A stretch of DNA of 14,938 bases. It comes from CAZCRE01 sp964501075. Its GTDB lineage: Archaea > Thermoproteota > Bathyarchaeia > Bathyarchaeales > Bathycorpusculaceae. Where the stretch lies: contig CAZCRE010000028.1 of the NCBI GenBank assembly GCA_964501075.1, forward strand, positions 1 through 14,938, in the 5' to 3' direction. Of this stretch, positions 1 through 5,442 are shown piece after piece. The notes beneath the pieces were generated by a model. That model did not search any database, was not told the origin of the DNA, and saw nothing but the letters and a program-made list of their open reading frames with translations. The first letter of the stretch is position 1. The number at the start of each line of letters is the position of its first letter. Position numbers and translations under genes: made by a program.

Positions 1-132
1 GTTCTTGTAGGTTGGCGTGTTGGCTTAGGTATGTTAATGCTTTTCTTGTGAAGTTTATGGTGTAGTCGCTTTTGTTGTCCTTCTTCATTTGTATTAGGAC
101 ATTGAGAATCGTTGTGGTATTCGGTAAATTAA
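1..132 (-). CDS. Tyrosine recombinase (integrase-like), N-terminal part, cut by window edge
   Basis: Seen: the minus strand is open from the left edge back through 217 and encodes a segment resembling the N-terminal SAM-like (core-binding) domain of archaeal tyrosine recombinases: a TTTILNVLIQMKK stretch, then DYTINFTRKALTYLSQHANL. The catalytic domain would lie beyond the window. No ATG precedes the conserved part. The first in-frame ATG (88-86) is already inside it, and the only upstream start is GTG at 217, inside the RNase P RNA gene. The frame becomes recombinase-like only about where the RNA's 3' helix strand ends (about 133). Inference: either the gene overlaps rnpB, or its 5' end was cut off when an element joined at the rnpB 3' end, as in partitioned SSV-type integrase genes. 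Family assignment rests on recall of similar archaeal proteins and about 45 residues, so it is moderate. Confidence 0.55.
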
Positions 133-147
133 GGCTGGCGTGTTGGC
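13..147. repeat. 12-bp direct repeat, 13-24 and 136-147
   Basis: TGGCGTGTTGGC occurs at 13-24, within the recombinase coding frame, and at 136-147, forming the 3' strand of RNase P helix P1 and one adjoining base. The start-to-start distance is 123 bp and both copies are in the same reading frame (SQHANL versus GQHASL). It could be a trace of an attachment-site core shared by rnpB and the recombinase gene, or a coincidence. Confidence 0.4.
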
Positions 148-446
148 CGTAACCCGCCTTTTGTTTTTTGTGGCATTCGGCTAATCGGGCTACCCGCGCC
201 TCAGGTAGATTCCTCACAGGCGTCTGTTTGCCCTTTCCACTTGCAGGACAGCCGTTTCACCGTTTCACACCCAGCATTCTCGACATCTCCATGCGTCATC
301 GGCACATGCGGGGTGGACGTTTCGTTTCTGCTCCGTAGCCAAGGCTCTCGCCTTACGCCCTTGCGAGCGTTGCAATTCTACACGTGGGCGGAGTTTCCTC
401 AAGCCTTTCTTCCGAGGCTCGAAAGCCACACACCAACTCGCCAGCC
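133..446 (-). ncRNA. rnpB: RNase P RNA
   Basis: This is the catalytic RNA of RNase P, which trims 5' leaders from pre-tRNAs. Seen on the minus strand: the conserved 5' block TGAGGAAACTCCGCCC (CR I), an AGCAGAAACGAAACG block, a GAAACGGTGAAACGGC block, and a 3' block AAAAGGCGGGTTAC (CR V). The CR I segment (complement of 387-395) pairs with the CR V segment (complement of 151-158) to form helix P4, leaving the single bulged U characteristic of RNase P. The ends pair as P1: complement of 433-446 with complement of 133-146, 13 of 14 positions, one A-A mismatch. The length of about 314 nt fits archaeal type A RNAs. There is no clear T-run terminator after 133; a recombinase frame follows at once. 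A TATA-like element may lie at 473-480 (minus, TTCTTATT), weak. Confidence 0.93.
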
Positions 447-534
447 CAACTACCTGACACTCAGAAGACAGCAATAAGAATTTTGGAAACATTATTGTAC
501 CCCCAAGCTCACTTAGACCGTGGACTGATGCTTA

Positions 535-1122
535 TTGCACAAACGCGTCATCCTAGTCACGGGAACACCTTGCGTCGGGAAAACCTCTGTCTCACAAGCG
601 CTCAGCGCCAAACTCGATGCACTCTACGTAGACCTAACCGATTTAGCCAACCGAGGAAACCTCATCATGGACGAAGACAAAACAAGGAAAACCTTGATCG
701 TAGACGAAAACAGAATGAAAAAAGAGCTCGCCAAGATCATCAAAGAATCAGACAATAAAGACGTGGTGGTCGACGGACACTACGCAGTGAACGTAGTTCC
801 AAGAAATCTTGTGTCATACGTCTTCGTGCTTCGGCGCGACCCTGTCGAACTTCGGAAGTTGATGGAAAATCGGAGTTTTTCTGGCGCCAAGCTATGGGAG
901 AACTTGGCCTCCGAGATTCTGGATGTCTGTCTGGTTGATGCCCTGAATACTCAAGGCAGCGGAAAGGTGTGCGAGCTGAACACGTCAGGCAAGCCTGTTG
1001 AAGAAATCGTAGCCGAAATCCTTGCCACATTGGAAGATGGAAAAGAATGCCGAGTCGGTGTCGTGGACTGGATTGGCAAACTGGAGAATGAAGGTTTGCT
1101 AGACGAGTTTCTAAGAATCTGA
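535..1122 (+). CDS. Fap7/AK6-family adenylate kinase-like NTPase
   Basis: A P-loop nucleotide kinase of the Fap7/hCINAP (AK6) type. Seen: Walker A GTPCVGKT at residues 10-17 right at the N-terminus, then a DLTDLA segment, a VVVDGHYA strand with Asp (nucleotide-binding region) and a long helical C-terminus. The 195-residue length fits the archaeal family. Known of the family: AK6/Fap7 proteins have adenylate kinase/ATPase activity and act in late small-subunit assembly with uS11; a ribosome role here is inference. The start is TTG at 535: an in-frame TGA lies just upstream at 526, the ATG at 528 is out of frame, and Walker A follows by nine residues, so nothing longer is possible. No good Shine-Dalgarno is visible, which suggests a short-leader transcript. 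It is divergent from rnpB and converges on the next gene with a 6-bp gap. Confidence 0.85.
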   Translation: MHKRVILVTGTPCVGKTSVSQALSAKLDALYVDLTDLANRGNLIMDEDKTRKTLIVDENRMKKELAKIIKESDNKDVVVDGHYAVNVVPRNLVSYVFVLRRDPVELRKLMENRSFSGAKLWENLASEILDVCLVDALNTQGSGKVCELNTSGKPVEEIVAEILATLEDGKECRVGVVDWIGKLENEGLLDEFLRI

Positions 1123-1128
1123 TCCGAC

Positions 1129-1497
1129 TTATCTTAGGCTGAGAACGATCTTTTGCTTTGGCAGCAGGGTGATTTTCCTTCTGTTCGCATAAGCTTTCGC
1201 ATGATCACTGAACTTTTCACCAACGATTATCGGACTCGACAAGCCCACGTCTTCCGAAGCCTTATCGATGTTTATCACTAGATTCACGCCGATGGTTCTG
1301 TTCCAGTCCCTCACCCAAACGCCCTGCTCAACATGCCCTTTCTGCACGATCAAGTCAAACTTGTTTGAGATTCCGCTGAAGCCTTCAAGCGTCGTCTCTG
1401 CTTGCTCCACTTTGTAACCCTCTTTCCTGAAATAGCGAATCGCCACCTGCGTTAACTCAGAAGACGACTTAGCCTTGTATTTGTCTTCAACAGACAT
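1129..1497 (-). CDS. Mrr-like restriction-endonuclease-fold protein, catalytic motif degenerate
   Basis: A 122-residue protein that looks like a minimal PD-(D/E)XK (Mrr/Holliday-resolvase-like) fold. Seen: N-terminal helix, a KEGYKVEQ strand, FDLIVQKG carrying D48 where the first catalytic Asp of the family sits, then GVWVRDW in place of the usual V-E-x-K-x-W strand, and a late FSDHAKAYANRRKITLL segment typical of the last helix and strand of Mrr-like domains. The Glu and Lys of the ExK motif are replaced by W61 and R63, so nuclease activity is doubtful; a binding or structural role is possible. The start is taken at ATG 1497; a TTG at 1509 would add four residues. It is divergent from the DUF1922 gene, with 64 bp between the starts. 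Function unknown. Confidence 0.6.
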   Translation of the reverse strand: MSVEDKYKAKSSSELTQVAIRYFRKEGYKVEQAETTLEGFSGISNKFDLIVQKGHVEQGVWVRDWNRTIGVNLVINIDKASEDVGLSSPIIVGEKFSDHAKAYANRRKITLLPKQKIVLSLR

Positions 1498-1561
1498 TCT
1501 TTTTCCCAAACCAAATGCTAATTAGCCCAAACATGGAAAAGGCTTTCGATTGGTGAACGAC

Positions 1562-1768
1562 ATGGCGATCACATTTGTAGTTGTGTGTAGCAGATGCGGC
1601 GGTCTTCTGCTGGCCAAGGCTGAACAGAAAACCAGAACCTGCCCGTACTGCGGCTCCAACATTGCCTTGCAGAAAGCCAAGAAAGTAGCTTCAGCGAAGA
1701 ATGCCAACGAAGCATCAATGATCCTACGTAAATTGAAGTTTGAAGGCATGGCAAACAAGCAAGGCTAG
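1562..1768 (+). CDS. DUF1922-like zinc-ribbon protein
   Basis: A 68-residue protein with an N-terminal zinc ribbon: C9-x2-C12 and C27-x2-C30, then a basic helical tail with an EASMILRKLKFEG segment. This layout (strand, CxxC, about 14 residues, CxxC, C-terminal helix) matches the archaeal DUF1922 family, whose function is not known. Start: ATG 1562 is preceded at 1552-1556 by GGTGA, five bases upstream, which favours it over the in-frame TTG at 1550. It converges with the thiolase gene, leaving 37 bp between the stops. A single-gene unit; nucleic-acid binding is possible from the zinc ribbon and basic tail but is inference. Confidence 0.75.
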   Translation: MAITFVVVCSRCGGLLLAKAEQKTRTCPYCGSNIALQKAKKVASAKNANEASMILRKLKFEGMANKQG

Positions 1769-1805
1769 ACGCTTACGGGATTTGCAGTGCAGCATCTAGC
1801 TGTAG

Positions 1806-2750
1806 TCATCGAATACTCTTCAGCAGTTGACACGTCCTGCAAATCTTGGCAGTCGTAGGTTCGCCGCATTCGCCACATTCGCCTAAGCCTTCTTTCTTGG
1901 CCATCTCTTCCAAGGCTGGCCGGATTTTCTCGATTGACTTGAAAATCGTGAACTTGATTCCCGGATGTTTTTCCTCCATCCTGTTAAGCATTACGCGAGC
2001 ATCATTCCTCAACGCTTCTGAAGCATATGGACAAGGTCTACTCTGAAACTCGATCTTCCTAACGTAAGCATACAAGGCAGTTTCCCTCTCAGGAATTTCG
2101 CAGAAAGGCTTGATCTTCCTCACAAGCTTAGGGTGTACCTCATCAGTCACAGGCTTTTCTTTCGCTATACGCAGAACATCTCCATGAAAGATGTTAAGGA
2201 GAATTGTTTGTGTCTCATCATCCAATGTATGCGCCGTTGCAAGCTTGTCTGCTTTGACCTCCCTTGCTGTCATGTTCAAGGCTCTTCTTCGCAGGACACC
2301 GCAATAGGCGCACGAAGTCACGTTGCCCTCGCCTTTTTGCCTTTGAAGCTTAACGATCTCGTCCAACGTGAAGCCAAAGAGCTGCTTAAAAGAGACTACG
2401 TGGTGTTCTACGCTGAGTTTTCTGCAGTTTTCGGCCGCTAATTTTAGAGCTTCATCCCTGTAATTCCTTATTCCTTCATCCACTGTGACCGCAACGAGCG
2501 TAGACTTCGGGTGATCTCGCTGCATTTTGGCTAGTATGTGCAGCAAGCTTATGCTGTCTTTCCCGCCTGAAATCGCCACTGCGACTCTGTCGTCGAATTT
2601 GAGCATCCTGTACTTTGCCACAGTCGCTCTGGCCTTTTCCTCAATGGACCTGGTGAAACATCGTTTGCAGAGTTTTTCTCCAGAATATGGTCTGGAGAAG
2701 AAGGCGTCTCTAGTTTTGCAGGCAGTGCAGATTACAGGACGTGTATTCAT
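1806..2750 (-). CDS. tRNA 2-thiolation enzyme, TtuA/NcsA (Ncs6/Ctu1) family
   Basis: An ATP-dependent enzyme that places sulfur on C2 of a tRNA uridine. Archaeal members (NcsA) act on the wobble uridine, bacterial TtuA on U54. Seen, 314 residues: N-terminal zinc finger C8-x2-C11 and C28-x2-C31; PP-loop SGGKDS at 61-66 for ATP adenylation; C147-x2-C150 and C240, the three cysteines that in TtuA hold the catalytic 4Fe-4S cluster; AHTLDDETQT, the family's tRNA-thiolase signature; and a C-terminal CGECG...CRTC zinc finger. All expected functional residues are present, so it should be active. Sulfur would come from a ubiquitin-like carrier (SAMP/TtuB type), which is not in this window. The start is ATG 2750. 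It is divergent from the nucleotidyltransferase gene with 80 bp between them, containing an A/T-rich TATA-like block (2786-2795). Confidence 0.92.
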   Translation of the reverse strand: MNTRPVICTACKTRDAFFSRPYSGEKLCKRCFTRSIEEKARATVAKYRMLKFDDRVAVAISGGKDSISLLHILAKMQRDHPKSTLVAVTVDEGIRNYRDEALKLAAENCRKLSVEHHVVSFKQLFGFTLDEIVKLQRQKGEGNVTSCAYCGVLRRRALNMTAREVKADKLATAHTLDDETQTILLNIFHGDVLRIAKEKPVTDEVHPKLVRKIKPFCEIPERETALYAYVRKIEFQSRPCPYASEALRNDARVMLNRMEEKHPGIKFTIFKSIEKIRPALEEMAKKEGLGECGECGEPTTAKICRTCQLLKSIR

Positions 2751-2830
2751 TCAAGCTTCACGCAGCAGACGGTTTTCCAGAACTACTAAAATAAACCAGA
2801 TACAATAGTCTTTTGACAAGGCGCCGTTGA

Positions 2831-3541
2831 ATGACAAGGAAACCCGTGAGACACGCAGAACACCTGGAAGTGTTCTATGATTCCAAACGCTGGGCGCTGC
2901 TGGAAGAGCTTAGAGATAAGGCTGTACAGACGATGGAAGTCTTGGAGAGTGCGCAATTGGAACCTATCGTGCATGGCAGTATTGCCAGAGGAGACGTTAA
3001 TGCCAAAAGTGACATAGATATTTTCGTGGCAACACAGATATCTTCATTCACGGTCGAAACCGTTTTGGAGAAAGCAGGCATACCAATCAGTAAGCGCGTA
3101 CTCGTGCAAGCCACGCCTACCTATTCAATAAAAGCCCACGTTGAAATAGATGAAAACACAACCATTTCGTTTCCATTGATGAAAATGCGCAGGGTAGAGA
3201 CCGAATTCTACAGGTTCGGCGGCCAAGCAACACTTGAAAACCTGAGAAAAAAACAGCGATCAGTTGGAGTTGACAAGCGACTGATGCTTATTGAACCAAC
3301 CGAGGAAGGTCATGTGGAAAGCACTGTAGCTGGGCAGGAAGAACATGTGGCCAGATTGTTAGGAATATCGGTTGACACCGTCTTAGATCGAGTTCACGCA
3401 CTTTTGAGGAGAGACAAGATCGGAAGAACAGGCGTTTTCATTAAGAGAGAACTGCGAGAGAATGAAAGCTTTGAGTTAGTTCTAAGCCGAATGGCCAAAC
3501 AGAATCCAGCTGTTCACAGACGATTGACAAGTTTAAGATAG
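2831..3541 (+). CDS. Pol beta-type nucleotidyltransferase with C-terminal HTH
   Basis: A 236-residue predicted nucleotidyltransferase. Seen: the pol-beta signature GSIARGD...SDIDIF, with G49-S50 and metal-binding D61 and D63; a following Ile/Val-rich strand region and an acidic VEID segment that may provide the third carboxylate. The C-terminal third (about residues 170-215) reads as a winged-helix domain (VARLLGISVDTVLDRVHALL, then GRTGVFIKREL), suggesting nucleic-acid contact. The layout recalls archaeal COG2413-type predicted nucleotidyltransferases; substrate unknown. Unlike two-gene MNT/HEPN toxin-antitoxin systems, no HEPN partner is adjacent, so an antitoxin role is not supported. The start is ATG 2831. 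It converges on the TBP gene with a 12-bp gap. Confidence 0.75.
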   Translation: MTRKPVRHAEHLEVFYDSKRWALLEELRDKAVQTMEVLESAQLEPIVHGSIARGDVNAKSDIDIFVATQISSFTVETVLEKAGIPISKRVLVQATPTYSIKAHVEIDENTTISFPLMKMRRVETEFYRFGGQATLENLRKKQRSVGVDKRLMLIEPTEEGHVESTVAGQEEHVARLLGISVDTVLDRVHALLRRDKIGRTGVFIKRELRENESFELVLSRMAKQNPAVHRRLTSLR

Positions 3542-3553
3542 CATATTAGACTG

Positions 3554-4117
3554 CTATTTCGGGTAAAAAATCAGCTCTTGTTCTTCCAACAGTTTTTGTA
3601 TGTTATTCACGGCTTCATACACGTCCTGCTCTCGTTTCGCACCGACGCACACTAGTTTTCCGGCTGAGAAGATCAAAAACACCACTTTCGGTTCATCCAT
3701 CCTAAACACTGCACCAGGGAATTGTTCAGGCTCGTACATGACTCTCTTAAGCTTGTAGACAACGTTTTCTAGGTCTATTTCGCCGCCTAGCGCGGCTGAT
3801 GCAACGATGTTTTGGATTTTTATTATGGGCTTGTTCATGATGGCGATTCCATTGCTCTTCAGTTCCTTGGTCACCTTGTTCACTGCTTGCACTGCCAATT
3901 TCTCTGACTTCGCCCCAGTACAAACCATCTTGCCAGTCTCAAAGATCAATGTGGCCGTTTTGGGTTTCTTCAGTCTGAAAACGAGTCCTGGGAACACCTT
4001 TGGATTATATTCAGCATGCGAAAATTTCTGGACTATGAGCTTCAAGTCTATTCTCTGGTTAAACGTGACCGACGCCACGATGTTCTGAATAGTGATTAAT
4101 GGTTTTCGTTTGCTCAT
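3554..4117 (-). CDS. tbp: TATA-box-binding protein (TBP)
   Basis: The general transcription factor that binds promoter TATA boxes and recruits TFB and RNA polymerase. Seen, 187 residues: two direct repeats of about 90 residues, each starting IxIQNIVAS, then a FPGLVFR or FPGAVFR strand, then an F-x-x-GK-MVC-x-GAK (or LVC) block. That is the saddle-shaped TBP core. Length and lack of an N-terminal extension are typical of archaea; the short EEQELIFYPK tail is only mildly acidic. The start is taken at ATG 4117, placing the first repeat eight residues in; in-frame ATG 4123 and GTG 4132 would add two or five residues. It lies downstream of pelota on the same strand but has its own TATA-like promoter about 44 nt upstream of the start. 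Confidence 0.95.
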   Translation of the reverse strand: MSKRKPLITIQNIVASVTFNQRIDLKLIVQKFSHAEYNPKVFPGLVFRLKKPKTATLIFETGKMVCTGAKSEKLAVQAVNKVTKELKSNGIAIMNKPIIKIQNIVASAALGGEIDLENVVYKLKRVMYEPEQFPGAVFRMDEPKVVFLIFSAGKLVCVGAKREQDVYEAVNNIQKLLEEQELIFYPK

Positions 4118-4146
4118 TCCCATCTCAAACACGACAACAACATAAT

Positions 4147-4195
4147 CAAACGTTTGGTTTTGATATAACTTGTTTTGACGTGATAACTGTTTTGA
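4147..4195 (-). promoter_or_regulatory. tbp promoter with palindrome and TCAAAAC repeats
   Basis: Upstream of tbp on the minus strand: a TATA-like TTATATCA (4161-4168); between it and the gene a perfect 10-bp palindrome CAAACGTTTG (4147-4156); and three copies of TCAAAAC (plus-strand GTTTTGA at 4157-4163, 4172-4178, 4189-4195), starts 15 and 17 bp apart. The repeats flank the TATA element, which suggests a factor-binding array, possibly autoregulatory. The elements are visible; their function is inferred. Confidence 0.45.
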
Positions 4196-4219
4196 TGCTC
4201 ATGTAGCAATTAAGCCTTG

Positions 4220-5326
4220 CTATTGCCCCGTTGGCTGAACTGGAAAACGGAGCAACGCCGCTGTGCCACTAAGAGCGATGAGTTTTTCTCCAGCTTCATG
4301 TTCCGTGCTGATTATGACTACTCTGCCTCCTTTTTGCTCTGTTTGTCTCATTATGTTCTCTAGATGTAGGCGCTGTTCATCCGTGGATTCACGTATCATC
4401 GAATCAGCCAACACAATCTTCTCAACAGCGCCCAGCCTCGCGGCGTTCTCAACCTCGTTCAGCCCATAAGTGACTGTGAATTCGCCTTTGCCCAGTCTCT
4501 TGAGAATCTCTTCAATTATTTCGGTTTCTTCAGCGATTCGCAGGTGCTTCATCGCTTTGAGCAGAATGCCTGAGCGTAGAGCTTCTCTTATTCCCGAGAC
4601 GCCACCGTTGTTGACGCTTTTCACATCTATGACAGCTTTAGCTACGTCGGCTGCCTCATTTTCCAAGTATCTCACGAAATCATTCTTCACAAATCCAACG
4701 CCAATGATTACGATCGGGCTTCTTGCCGCGGTCCAAACTTGGCGTAAGCCATTCAACACTTTTCTAAAGTACTCGTTAGTTGCCAATGCTCTGTTGTCAG
4801 CTTCGAGCTTTCCAGGAAGCTTTATTCTTTCTTTTATCCTTTCTTCGATGCCATACTGCATGGTCGTGGCTATCGCGTAGCTTTCGTCATCTATTGAAAC
4901 TATTATCATAGGTTTCTCTGAGGTCTTGCTTGCTCTTTCCAGTCTTTCAAAATGATGTCTTGCCCATTCCTTCTTCACGATCGTTATTGGGGTGTTCAAG
5001 GCAATGCTGAGAGTATGATGTGCAGCCGCTGGAACAGTATCTGGCGCCTGACAGATGGTCCCGTGGATTCTAAGCCGTCCTAGAAGCCTGTCCCAACTTA
5101 CGGTTTCAACCCTGACTCCTAGAAAAACCGAAACCCTTTCGTCCCTACCGGGTCTTGCGTACTTCTCATCCGATTTGACTTCGCGTGTCGTGTGAGCATA
5201 GACTTCATCGTTTCTGTAAACAACATTGTACAGGTGCCACAGATCATCAATAGATTCTGGAATGATCTTTACGTAGCATTTTTTCAAGTTTGTTTCCAGG
5301 ATTTTCAAGGCACCATGCCTCTCCAT
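4220..5326 (-). CDS. pelA: aPelota (Dom34), stalled-ribosome rescue factor
   Basis: Pelota enters the A site of stalled archaeal ribosomes with aEF1A and, with ABCE1, splits them. Seen, 368 residues: the N-terminal Sm-like domain (KCYVKIIPES..DDLWHLYNVV, then RVETVSWDRLLGRLRIHGTI); a central eRF1-like domain (MIIVSIDDESYAIA); and a C-terminal domain with the FTVTYGLNEVENAARLGAVEKIVLAD block and a late VVIISTEHEAGEKL strand. The GGQ loop of release factors is absent, as expected for pelota. The start is chosen at ATG 5326, where family similarity begins; the open frame extends upstream to 5398, but that part is unlike pelota and would run through the intergenic inverted repeat. It is divergent from polB (116 bp apart). 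Confidence 0.93.
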   Translation of the reverse strand: MERHGALKILETNLKKCYVKIIPESIDDLWHLYNVVYRNDEVYAHTTREVKSDEKYARPGRDERVSVFLGVRVETVSWDRLLGRLRIHGTICQAPDTVPAAAHHTLSIALNTPITIVKKEWARHHFERLERASKTSEKPMIIVSIDDESYAIATTMQYGIEERIKERIKLPGKLEADNRALATNEYFRKVLNGLRQVWTAARSPIVIIGVGFVKNDFVRYLENEAADVAKAVIDVKSVNNGGVSGIREALRSGILLKAMKHLRIAEETEIIEEILKRLGKGEFTVTYGLNEVENAARLGAVEKIVLADSMIRESTDEQRLHLENIMRQTEQKGGRVVIISTEHEAGEKLIALSGTAALLRFPVQPTGQ

Positions 5327-5346
5327 TGCCGACTGCTGGAAAGTCA

Positions 5347-5366
5347 ATAGGCTGTTCTGCCTATTA
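5347..5366. promoter_or_regulatory. Inverted repeat between pelota and polB
   Basis: A perfect 7-bp inverted repeat, AATAGGC-N6-GCCTATT, lies in the 116-bp divergent spacer. It overlaps the minus-strand TATA-like TGTTAATAGG that would serve pelota, and sits about 30 bp upstream of the polB TATA-like element. Its dyad symmetry and position fit an operator controlling one or both genes, but it could also form a small hairpin. Function inferred. Confidence 0.35.
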
Positions 5367-5394
5367 ACAGATAGGAAGTTGGGCTTACTCAAAA

Positions 5395-5406
5395 GCATTA
5401 AAAGTA
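5395..5406 (+). promoter_or_regulatory. Putative polB TATA/BRE element
   Basis: An A-rich BRE-like AAGC followed by ATTAAAAG lies 37-48 bp upstream of the chosen polB ATG (5443). That would put transcription start near 5428 and give a leader of about 15 nt. Assigned from base composition and spacing only. Confidence 0.35.
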
Positions 5407-5442
5407 ATTTCTTTCACTATTGACTGATTGGAAAGAGTCCTC

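Noticed and set aside
241..492. Open reading frames on both strands across 241-492 and 384-758
   Set aside because: They lie over the RNase P RNA gene, or overlap the kinase gene in another frame, and show no protein family pattern; the RNA helices P1 and P4 explain the region.
2831..3541. Nucleotidyltransferase as antitoxin of a HEPN/MNT system
   Set aside because: No HEPN gene is adjacent, and the protein is longer, with an HTH-like C-terminus.
4470..4880. 136-residue plus-strand frame opposite pelota
   Set aside because: Antisense shadow of a clear pelota coding region, Ser/Leu-rich with no family pattern.
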